A model generated the notes under the pieces. It worked only from the letters and a program-made list of their open reading frames with translations, did no database searches and was not told the DNA's origin. A stretch of DNA of 64,000 bases. Origin: Bin5 sp965207495. Its GTDB lineage: Bacteria; Chloroflexota; Anaerolineae; Caldilineales; Caldilineaceae. The translations under genes and the position numbers were made by a program. The stretch lies in the NCBI GenBank assembly GCA_965207495.1, contig CBDBMP010000005.1, forward strand, positions 1 through 64,000, written 5' to 3'. Shown here one piece after another: positions 1 through 7,282 of this stretch. Positions within the stretch are counted from its first letter, which is position 1, and each line of letters begins with the position of its first letter.

Positions 1-4
1 AGAA

Positions 5-1748
5 GGTTCCCCCGCACACGCGGGGATAGACCTCTGCTCGCGACGCGAACCTGTATACCCTAGAAGGTTCCCCCGCACACGCGGGGATAGACCTCTGCTC
101 GCGACGCGAACCTGTATACCCTAGAAGGTTCCCCCGCACACGCGGGGATAGACCTCGGCGCACGTAGGTGCCGCCTATAAGCAGTGTGGTTCCCCCGCAC
201 ACGCGGGGATAGACCTCTCCGCCTCGCATCTTTACCTCGTCAACAGACGGTTCCCCCGCACACGCGGGGATAGACCCAGTTGATCCGGGACGATCCGGAC
301 GGGTGGCTGGTGTGCGAGGTTCCCCCGCACACGCGGGGATAGACCGTCGACCAGTCCTTGAAATCGGTTTCCGCAGGTGGTTCCCCCGCACACGCGGGGA
401 TAGACCGTACCCTAGGGTAGGGCCGATCCTACAGTACCTGGTTCCCCCGCACACGCGGGGATAGACCTACCCTAGCGAGTAGGATACGATAGCAAAGTAC
501 GGTTCCCCCGCACACGCGGGGATAGACCCAACGCGATCGACAGCCGCGATGCCATGAAGACGGTTCCCCCGCACACGCGGGGATAGACCTTGCGATTATG
601 CCCTATTCGACACAAAAGGCGCGGTTCCCCCGCACACGCGGGGATAGACCCTCGAAAAACTCGCCAACAGTGGCAGCAAAACCGGTTCCCCCGTACACGC
701 GGGGATAGACCGGTTAGACTGCATCGACGGCGGCAGCTGCCAGAGGTTCCCCCGTACACGCGGGGATAGACCTATTATGGGATTATGTCGAGATGGGAAG
801 AAGAGGGTTCCCCCGTACACGCGGGGATAGACCGCGTTGTGGAGGATGCGCCCAACACCACATGGAGGTTCCCCCGTACACGCGGGGATAGACCTTGGTA
901 TGGATTATGTGCGCCCGGTTTGAAATAGGTTCCCCCGTACACGCGGGGATAGACCCGAAAGGGGAAAGAGATGGGAGGGAAGGTGATCGGTTCCCCCGTA
1001 CACGCGGGGATAGACCATAGCCGGCGGACAGGAAGTTGCGTACCTGGTCGGTTCCCCCGTACACGCGGGGATAGACCTGAGAAGCGAGTGCCCTGCTCCC
1101 AGATCTCCTCGGTTCCCCCGTACACGCGGGGATAGACCTTGACATCATTGACGTTCGACAGGGATCTGCCGGGTTCCCCCGTACACGCGGGGATAGAGCC
1201 GGTTTGGTTTCAAATCCACCGTTCAAAACCGCGGTTCCCCCGTACACGCGGGGATAGAGCGTCTCGCTTGCCGCCTAGCAAGTATCCGCGAGGGGTTCCC
1301 CCGTACACGCGGGGATAGACCGAGCTGCGCCCCGCTCGCGGCGGCGCACCCCGAGGTTCCCCCGTACACGCGGGGATAGACCCGGGCTGGCTACTCCACT
1401 CACGCTGGGTTCGGTGGTTCCCCCGTACACGCGGGGATAGACCTTGAGGATATGATCGGTTGTCTTGAATCACAATGGTTCCCCCGTACACGCGGGGATA
1501 GACCCCGACCCTGACAGCACGGCGGGAGTATATGGCTGGTTCCCCCATACACGCGGGGATAGACCTACCAGATCATGAATGAGGACGTCTGGGAAAAGGG
1601 TTCCCCCGTACACGCGGGGATAGACCCCACAGCAAGGGGGAGTGGGCCGGCACGCAGCAGGTTCCCCCGTACACGCGGGGATAGACCGTAAGCGCCACGT
1701 CGATGCTTTCTGACGGCATTGGTTCCCCCGCACACGCGGGGATAGACC
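5..1748 (+). CRISPR. CRISPR array, type I-E-like, 29 repeats
   Basis: There are 29 repeats of 28 bp, the first at 5-32 and the last at 1721-1748, spaced every 61 bp (33-bp spacers). One interval, at 277-317, has a 41-bp spacer. Each repeat begins GGTTCCCCCG, ends GGGGATAGACC, and holds a short CCCCGC/GCGGGG stem, matching the type I-E repeat style in length, stem and spacer size. Repeats 1-11 read CGCACACG in the loop. Repeats 12-25, 27 and 28 read CGTACACG, repeat 26 reads CATACACG, and repeat 29 returns to CGCACACG. Repeats 20 and 21 end in GAGC. By analogy with E. coli I-E the leader should lie to the left, outside the window. No cas gene is present here. The array is active in appearance: spacers are diverse and repeats are well kept. 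Confidence 0.97.
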
Positions 1749-1779
1749 TTTCCCGTATAAGGCCGCCGCCGTCGCCTTC

Positions 1780-1807
1780 GATTCCTGCTCACACGTGTCC
1801 TCCTCGT
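1780..1807 (+). repeat. degenerate terminal CRISPR repeat
   Basis: One spacer length after the last good repeat, the sequence GATTCCTGCTCACACGTG matches 13 of the first 18 repeat positions and then decays. Degenerate trailer-end repeats are typical of the leader-distal end, which supports a left-to-right array orientation. Confidence 0.6.
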
Positions 1808-1810
1808 TAT

Positions 1811-2299
1811 TCATCGCATCTCCACATGCACATCGAGCGGGTCTATAGCGCAATGGACCAGAAGTTCGATTGCGCATTTCACGCTGGTATACCGATCGAC
1901 ATTCGTCTCGACGGCGAAGAGATTGCCCGACAGCCATTTCGGATTTACAAAATGACGGCCGTTTGAATGAACTCCAGTCTTGTTTGCAATATGTCGACTT
2001 CCATTTCGTTTTACCGGGAGCAAATCGAGTGTAAGTCTTTCCGTTTCCCACAGATAGAGAGCCGTCTGAACGATCAAATCATTCCAATAACTGAGTCGCC
2101 GTACAGAGCCATCGGGGAACATGATCAATTTCGGCCTGTCCCACTGGTCTGGCTCTAGGTCTGCCAGTGGAAACAATACAGCTATTTTCCCATTTGGTGT
2201 CCTCTTTTCGGGCGCGCGAATTGCTGGCGCGGCAATGCACGCCGGACGTCGCATCGTGTTTGGAAACTGTTGGGGTTTTGCAGTAGTGTTGGGCATCAT
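1811..2299 (-). CDS. conserved-looking hypothetical protein
   Basis: A 162-residue soluble protein with no recognised family. It contains a patterned core (KLIMFPDGSVRRL, then a WND segment, then GRHFVNPKWLSGNLFAVETN) with charged and hydrophobic alternation typical of a real protein. The first 40 residues are low in pattern, so the true start may be internal. It is transcribed toward the CRISPR array and ends 60 bp from it, with no sign that it is a cas gene. No signal peptide or membrane segment is seen. Function is unknown. Confidence 0.5.
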   Translation of the reverse strand: MMPNTTAKPQQFPNTMRRPACIAAPAIRAPEKRTPNGKIAVLFPLADLEPDQWDRPKLIMFPDGSVRRLSYWNDLIVQTALYLWETERLTLDLLPVKRNGSRHIANKTGVHSNGRHFVNPKWLSGNLFAVETNVDRYTSVKCAIELLVHCAIDPLDVHVEMR

Positions 2300-2414
2300 C
2301 CTCGAGCCACCGACTCGGGGACCTGCCGGTTCAGGGTCGCAACCCTGAGCCAGTGTCTCTTAGAGGGGACTACCTACTTTACATCAACTCTCAAAGAGCT
2401 ACAAATAGCGTTTT

Positions 2415-2616
2415 CTAGTTTTGGACAAACTTCGGTGCCGAACTGCAATCGGCCGAGTCCTGCTCCCACAAATGCACCATAAGCTCCAACCTGGCCTCGG
2501 CCGGCGCCTCGATCGCCTAGTCCAGCGTCCAATCATAAGCGTTAGCGATTTCGATGCCCTCTAGGTCGATTTCCTGCGCATCCAGCCAGCAGAAACGGCT
2601 CGCATCGCCCAGATTC
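2415..2616 (-). pseudogene. gene fragment with in-frame stop
   Basis: The minus strand reads a protein-like stretch (RFCWLDAQEIDLEGIEIAN) open from 2616, interrupted by a TAG at 2517-2519. It then continues in the same frame (APAEARLELMVHLWEQDSAD) to a stop at 2415-2417. The upstream end is cut exactly where the orphan CRISPR-type repeat at 2617 begins. The original family is not recognised. Confidence 0.45.
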
Positions 2617-2654
2617 GGTCAGAAAAGAACGAATTCCCGCGAGGGGATTGAAAC
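2617..2654 (+). repeat. orphan CRISPR-type repeat (type I/III style)
   Basis: A 38-bp sequence runs from GGTCAGAAAAGAACGAAT, through a CCCGCGAGGGG hairpin, to the ending ATTGAAAC. That ending is the classic 3' handle of many type I and III CRISPR repeats. It is unrelated to the I-E-like repeat at 5-1748. A shortened second copy lies at 3773-3804, 1156 bp away. No spacer array is present around either copy. Confidence 0.7.
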
Positions 2655-2726
2655 GTAGCTCCTCAGACTAATGGGGCGGGAGCAATCTCATCTCTCTCCA
2701 TAGACATCTTAGGAAGAGGCATTCAG

Positions 2727-3584
2727 ATGTCCGTTGCGATACTGTCACTGATAATCGTCCTCCCAGCTGCTGCGGCTATCGTCTGGCAAAGACACAGCCG
2801 TGCGCTGTGGGGCAGTCTGTTCTTCGGCTTCGGCGCGTTCGCTGTCAATGGCCTGGTGCAGATACCTCTGGGCCAAGTGTTAACGCATCCATTATTCGGG
2901 AAAGTCTTAGCCCCCTTTCCTGATATATTTATGCTTGTTCCTACTGCCTGGATTATTATGGCGTTCACTATTGGGCTATTCCGCGAAGGAATTCGCTGGC
3001 TGATTCTCTTCTTCCCCGCAACGAGTGTGCGTACATGGAAGGAAGGCGTGTTGTTTGGACTCGGCTACAGCTGTCTGGTAGCCCTGCAACATCTTGGCGA
3101 GTATGTTTCCAAATCCTGGGAAGAAATAGAACTGTTCCAGTATTCATTTGTCGAAACGATGGAACTCTTGAACCGAGGGATTTCTTGGGAGGAGGCGCTG
3201 TATTTCGCATTGGCCTGGGGGGTGGTCGAAACGATTTTCAATGTAGGCACGTGTCTTCTCGTTATGTTTAGCGTGCGCAGGCTGAATGTGTGGCTCTTTC
3301 TGGCTGCGGTCTTATGGCATGGCCTTTACTCCGAGTTGCCAAGAGTTCTATTTTTTTCTTCCGCCGGCTGGGACGTGTTCGGGATACATCCCTATTACAG
3401 GGGTCTTTCCGTTTCCCTTCTGTCACGAACGCTTGTCACGCTGTTGCCGTTATTGCTGTTCTTCGATCTGCGCAGAGGAGAGGACTTCAGCAAGATTGTG
3501 AGACCGGGCGCTGTTATAGGTGCCACAGCATTTGTCTGCCTGGCCTGGGTTCTCGTTGTTCTCTTTTTGACTTTCGGGGGCTAG
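2727..3584 (+). CDS. polytopic membrane protein, YhfC/PrsW-like intramembrane protease fold
   Basis: A 285-residue protein with about seven to eight hydrophobic segments. Residues 86-90 read REGIR inside a helix, E168 lies in WGVVETIF, and H198 lies in LWHGLYSE. The order helix-E..R, helix-E, helix-H resembles the glutamate/histidine pattern of YhfC, PrsW and CPBP-type intramembrane proteases. The usual first Glu of the EExxR motif is Arg here, so activity is doubtful. The start is the ATG at 2727, 20 bp after a GGAAGAGG stretch. The gene sits alone between the two orphan CRISPR-type repeats. It could also simply be an uncharacterised permease-like protein. Confidence 0.6.
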   Translation: MSVAILSLIIVLPAAAAIVWQRHSRALWGSLFFGFGAFAVNGLVQIPLGQVLTHPLFGKVLAPFPDIFMLVPTAWIIMAFTIGLFREGIRWLILFFPATSVRTWKEGVLFGLGYSCLVALQHLGEYVSKSWEEIELFQYSFVETMELLNRGISWEEALYFALAWGVVETIFNVGTCLLVMFSVRRLNVWLFLAAVLWHGLYSELPRVLFFSSAGWDVFGIHPYYRGLSVSLLSRTLVTLLPLLLFFDLRRGEDFSKIVRPGAVIGATAFVCLAWVLVVLFLTFGG

Positions 3585-3654
3585 TTCTTCTTCGGGCTTT
3601 AGCGACTAGCTTGGCCTTCGTCCGTCGTTGCCGGCCTGCGATAGGCGTTGGGCA

Positions 3655-3772
3655 TAGCTGCCAGCGTCAGCAGCACGCTCACACCGGAAGCGTTGGCGCC
3701 CACGGAGTTCCGAACCGTGTCGTAGTGTGCGCTCAGGATGACCACATTTTCACCCTGCCCGGGAAGTTCAAC
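3655..3772 (-). pseudogene. fragment of M28-family peptidase gene
   Basis: About 115 bp match the intact M28 peptidase gene at 30677-30797 with roughly 85% identity by eye, including the segments encoding the His (HYDT) and NASG motifs. A 6-bp in-frame deletion removes the codons around the zinc-binding Asp. The fragment's upstream end stops at the second orphan CRISPR-type repeat (3773). Confidence 0.75.
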
Positions 3773-3804
3773 GGTCAGAAAAGAACGAATCCCCGCGAGG
3801 GGAT
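3773..3804 (+). repeat. truncated orphan CRISPR-type repeat
   Basis: It matches the 2617-2654 repeat for its first 32 bp (one T/C difference) and then diverges before the ATTGAAAC end. It directly abuts the truncated peptidase fragment at 3655-3772. Confidence 0.65.
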
Positions 3805-4061
3805 GGGCTCATGCCTTAGGCGGCATATCCCTGTCCGAGAAGTACCATTCTTATCGTGGGCCCCTATCTCTGGCTCACGAAACAAGGAAGACAAAGCACA
3901 TCCAGACAGCTGCAGCACGCTCTTGTCGGAGTATCGGGTGCTCTTTGGCGGATATCCGGTCGTTGAGACTATTCGCTTTGCTCAGCAGATCCAGCGGTCG
4001 ACGTTGAAGCGTGCGAGGAACGAGCCGTGGAAGCGCTGGCCGGAGTATGCGTCGGCCTCAC

Positions 4062-4305
4062 GCCGGCTACAATGGAGAATCTGGCCGCTATCTGGCTGTT
4101 AGTTGCCAGCGTCGGCGGCGCGTGAAGGCGGCCGCCAAAGCAACTGGTCCGAGCGATGACTTCTCAGGCCACTCCGGACGCGTCGGCCTCGTGTACCGCA
4201 TGGCCGGCAAAAGGGCGCCGACTGTCACCGGCTACGAATTGCGCGTCTGGGACAGCATCGTCCGCAATTGCGGCGTCATCGGCGGTGACCTCGAGGATTC
4301 AGGAT
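4062..4305 (+). pseudogene. C-terminal fragment of tyrosine recombinase
   Basis: The plus frame reads RRRRVKAAAKATG, then FSGHSGRVGL..RMAGKRAPT, which is homologous to the C-terminal catalytic box of the intact recombinase at 11044-12018 (FSGHSGRVGMARRMAAAGAPT). Similarity ends soon after and the catalytic Tyr is missing, so this is a dead fragment. The rest of 3810-4060 holds no recognisable gene. Confidence 0.7.
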
Positions 4306-4404
4306 AGTTGGTGGAAGATTATTTTTCCCGTAGTCATTCAAAGACTAATTTACATTTCCCTATATAAATTATAAAAAGCATCTGACACCCCTTAGACGTG
4401 ACAG

Positions 4405-4444
4405 ACGCCGAAATCGGGCATTTCGCCCCGATTCCGGCGTTTTT
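4405..4444 (+). terminator. intrinsic terminator
   Basis: A 14-bp stem (ACGCCGAAATCGGG with CCCGATTCCGGCGT, one mismatch) and an 8-nt loop are followed by TTTTT. It lies downstream of the recombinase fragment on the plus strand. Confidence 0.75.
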
Positions 4445-4479
4445 GCCTGTTTTCAGCTCGATTAGAACAAACTTTCCCG

Positions 4480-4545
4480 CACAGGAGGCCCGTAGAGCGC
4501 CTGAAATCGCATGAGGGTAGTTGCAGTACCTTGCAATGCGCAGCG
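4480..4545 (+). repeat. recombinase-associated repeat, copy 1
   Basis: The segment beginning CACAGGAGGCCCGT and ending near TACCTTGCAAT is shared with 10851-10911, which lies just upstream of the intact recombinase gene. Here it lies just downstream of the recombinase fragment. It contains a GGCGCC-type dyad in the better copy. It may be a recombination or regulatory site of the recombinase family; this is an inference from position only. Confidence 0.55.
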
Positions 4546-4713
4546 GCCGCCCTACGCTGTTGGCGGCAGGGCAGTTCAGTTTCTCGCGGCAGTCGACTGG
4601 GAAACGGCGCCTTGAGCACCTGTTTCCGCCCCGAAGTGACGCGACCTTTCGCGTCGCCTACATGACCCTCGCGTGCACCGATTGAAAGCGCGGTGATAGT
4701 CAGTACCGGTCCT

Positions 4714-4968
4714 TTAATCCTTGAGGATGATCAGCTCTTCCTGTTCACCTGGTGGAGGTGGTGCGATGCCGCGTTTGCGGTATTCTTCGCCGGCCGGCAA
4801 GGCATCGTCCAACTCCATGCCTAAAGCAGACACCACCCGCTTAATTCTGGCAAAGCTTGCGGAAGCGTAGTCGCTCGCCTCATAGCGCTGAATCTGTTGC
4901 TCCTTCAACCCGAGGCGATCGGCCAGGCCCCGTTGACTGAGGCCGCTCGCAATGCGCGCTCTGATCAA
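4714..4968 (-). CDS. XRE-family helix-turn-helix protein, 5'-truncated
   Basis: About 84 residues with a clear HTH (SGLSQRGLADRLGLKEQQIQRYE) and a conserved tail (RIKRVVSALGMELDD), typical of the antitoxin-like XRE regulators that partner RelE/HigB toxins. The frame stays open upstream through LPRLLIRARIASG, and the only start in this part is TTG. Further upstream the frame runs into an ATPase remnant, so the authentic N-terminus appears lost. No toxin partner is present. It would be a DNA-binding repressor if expressed. Confidence 0.65.
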   Translation of the reverse strand: MIRARIASGLSQRGLADRLGLKEQQIQRYEASDYASASFARIKRVVSALGMELDDALPAGEEYRKRGIAPPPPGEQEELIILKD

Positions 4969-5009
4969 GAGTCTGGGGAGTTCCGAATTTGATCTTGACT
5001 CACGCCATG

Positions 5010-5094
5010 CGTGCAGCGCGTCAAGGAAGGAAGACGTGCCGCAACCGTTTGGCCCGGCCGGTAAGATTGAACGCTTCGCGTTGGTCAGAATGCT
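5010..5094 (-). pseudogene. Walker-A fragment of AAA/ABC-type ATPase
   Basis: The minus frame reads LTNAKRSIL..GPNGCGTSSFLDALHAWR. This is the N-terminal P-loop region of AAA_15/AAA_21-type ATPases, but with Thr in place of the catalytic Lys. It fuses in frame to the XRE coding region, indicating a deletion junction near 4985. Confidence 0.5.
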
Positions 5095-5145
5095 TCATGC
5101 CGGAAGTGTGGCGGCCTGACAGAACCCAACAAACGTCAACGGGAC

Positions 5146-5397
5146 CTAATGCTTTTTGTCCCTGCCGCCCTTAAAGAAATATCGGTAAGATGTCTCGTAG
5201 GGGTTAGAGAACGGAAATATAATAAATCCGGTACTCCAAAAGATGAGGAAAGAGTAAACCGGGCTTAAGGAACGGCTTTCACGAGGGCCAAATTCAGGCC
5301 AAGCGAGTTGCATCAGGTAGATGATCAGAACCGCAACGCCTACGGTAACACCGTGACTCAGCACAGAAAAGATGTAGATCTTATACTTTTCTTTCAC
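5146..5397 (-). CDS. small two-TM membrane protein
   Basis: 83 residues with two hydrophobic helices (about residues 7-29 and 46-62), a basic N-terminus and a Lys-rich tail. The likely start is a GTG preceded by AAGGGGG at suitable spacing. No family is recognised. The next 350 bp (5400-5753) contain short open stretches on both strands but nothing I can assign. Confidence 0.5.
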   Translation of the reverse strand: MKEKYKIYIFSVLSHGVTVGVAVLIIYLMQLAWPEFGPRESRSLSPVYSFLIFWSTGFIIFPFSNPYETSYRYFFKGGRDKKH

Positions 5398-5753
5398 GGT
5401 CCGCCCCCTTTTCCAGGAACTGTACGTGTCAAGTCAACGCCAACTCTCTCGATCTTAGCTCGTGCTCAGTCTGCGACCTCACTTTCCTCTGGTATGGCAA
5501 CCACGAGCAACCCTGATGCCGGCACGGCGCAGAACATGCTCATCCATGGCGTCGGTCCCGGCCAAGACGACCTGGCCGACGCCGTGCTCCTGGCGGCTGC
5601 GGCCGAACTGGTCGATTGAGTCGGCGGCCTTCAGAAGATCGATAGTTAGATGCACCTCTCCTCAACCGACCGAGGCGACCACGGCAAACATGAGATACCC
5701 CGTCTTTAGCAGCTATCTCCCCAGCGCTGCAGTTGATCGCTTTAGCTTCCCAT

Positions 5754-6464
5754 TCAACCCGATTGGCACGGCACAAAATCGCGATTAACATGCATCGTCG
5801 TTGGAAACTCGGACTGGATGTTCGAGAATATGAGGGTGGACTGGTCGGTGATGCCGGGGATTTGGCCCACAAGAGTCAGCGTGTTGTCCTGATCGGAGAT
5901 CAGCACATCGACCTTGTTTTCCAGTTCCGTATATGGCTCGCCTCCCCCATCTTCTCCCTCATCCTCTTCCAGATTTTCGTAGATAGCTGGGTCGAATTCC
6001 GATACGGCGGCAAGAAAAAGCATGGTTGAGGCTTCGGTCGCCTCTTGCGTAGGCCTGTCCCAGCTGAAAACGGCGAAAAGAGCATAATCAGGCCTGGGGA
6101 ATTCATCATCGGGAGAATATTCAAGGCTGATAAACACGACCAAGGTGTATTCCGCTCGGTTGACTTTCGCGTCCTCTGTGCTGAGATCCAGCTCTTCGGG
6201 AATGTCACGGAGGTGAAAAGTCGCGAACAAGGTTTCGCCATCCAGATCGGAGCTCACGCCGACAATATCCAAGTAATCGGGCAATTCGTCTGACATCGGC
6301 GCCTCTACGCTTTGCCCTGGCAGCATGAGCAATTGATCTCGGAAACATACATTGTCATATGGTGACGCTTGTGGCGATGCGTCTGTTTTCGGCGGCTCCT
6401 GCGGTATGGGCACACAGGCGGTGATCAGCAGCGCGAGCCCGGCAATCAGAAGCTGTCTCAACAT
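5754..6464 (-). CDS. lipoprotein, paralogue of the gene at 20245
   Basis: 236 residues with a signal sequence and lipobox (LLITACVPIP), so it is probably anchored by lipid outside the membrane. The body shares two blocks with the protein encoded at 20245-20901: PGQSVE..LP..LDIVGVSSDLDGE.L.ATFHLRDIPEE and LTL..QIPGITD.ST. This defines a small island-specific family. The start was chosen at 6464 because AGGA precedes it; an ATG 24 bp upstream is possible. The mature N-terminus (CVPIPQEPP) is nearly identical to that of the neighbouring lipoprotein at 6557, which suggests a shared export leader. Function is unknown; the beta-rich body suggests a binding or surface role. Confidence 0.75.
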   Translation of the reverse strand: MLRQLLIAGLALLITACVPIPQEPPKTDASPQASPYDNVCFRDQLLMLPGQSVEAPMSDELPDYLDIVGVSSDLDGETLFATFHLRDIPEELDLSTEDAKVNRAEYTLVVFISLEYSPDDEFPRPDYALFAVFSWDRPTQEATEASTMLFLAAVSEFDPAIYENLEEDEGEDGGGEPYTELENKVDVLISDQDNTLTLVGQIPGITDQSTLIFSNIQSEFPTTMHVNRDFVPCQSG

Positions 6465-6556
6465 GGTGTTTTTTCCTATTGGTTTCATTAGATAGAGGCG
6501 TGTTGGTTGCTTGGTTTATCTCGCTTTTGTGAAAGGCCGGCCTAAACAGCGTCGAT

Positions 6557-6997
6557 CTAAGAATCGCGACACCTTTCTATGGCCCAGCCAATTTCCTGAA
6601 GAAGCTTGTCCTCTCTGCTGTCGTCGGCAGAGTTGTGAAGTCCATCCAGCTTCCCGTCTTTAACGTCTTGCTTACGCTTAGCAAGCGCAGCTGCGTGGAC
6701 AGAGCCTATCATGTATATGAGTATTCTTTCTGTCTCTTTGTCAGTGAAGGCTTGTTTGAAAGCGATCGGGGGCTGATAAAGGCAGTTTTCCAGTTCGGCC
6801 AGGCGATAATACAGCTCGTCTGAGTTCTTGACGGAATGTATTTTCGCTATCGCACTGGATAGACTTCTCAGATCTATCACAGTCTCTAACACAGTTTCTA
6901 TCGCGGGCGTTGGCGGCCGTTCCTGTGGAATGGGAACACAGGCAGACATAACGATAATCGCAAGCAACGCTGAAAACCCTCTTGCATACCTCTTCAT
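6557..6997 (-). CDS. lipoprotein, alpha-helical
   Basis: 146 residues. The signal peptide ends in the lipobox MSAC, followed by VPIPQERPP as in the adjacent lipoprotein. The mature part is helical and charged, with three Cys residues and no recognised domain. It is transcribed in the same direction as 5754-6464, with 90 bp between them. The region 6998-7282 upstream holds no gene that I can support. Confidence 0.7.
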   Translation of the reverse strand: MKRYARGFSALLAIIVMSACVPIPQERPPTPAIETVLETVIDLRSLSSAIAKIHSVKNSDELYYRLAELENCLYQPPIAFKQAFTDKETERILIYMIGSVHAAALAKRKQDVKDGKLDGLHNSADDSREDKLLQEIGWAIERCRDS

Positions 6998-7282
6998 TTG
7001 GTCTTTCCTCTCGTGGTTGGACCGAGCCTTCAGAAGTAGCGTGTACGCAACGATTATATTGGGCGATAAATGGTCAGGGGCTTGGGTGAAAGCTTGACAC
7101 GCAAGAAATCCAGAGACGGATGGGCTTGTATTCTGTCATAGCTCTGGTCTGGGGCACCCCAACCGGTACCCTGGTCGCCGTGTCCTGGCATAACGCCAGG
7201 CGCAAACTAAGAAGACGTATACGTCGGGGCGGACCACCATCTCCAGGCAGCTGTGCGTTGTGATCGGATCTATGGGGCCGTG

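Noticed and set aside
1..1748. Self-targeting spacers
   Set aside because: I compared a few spacers by eye with the window and saw no match; a full both-strand search would be decisive.
472..2051. Long Arg/Pro-rich ORFs on the minus strand (repeating LSPRVRGN / SIPACTGEP)
   Set aside because: They are translations of the CRISPR repeats themselves and stop at the array; not genes.
3290..4102. 270-codon plus-strand ORF
   Set aside because: Overlaps the membrane protein gene out of frame and continues through pseudogene DNA; no protein-like pattern.
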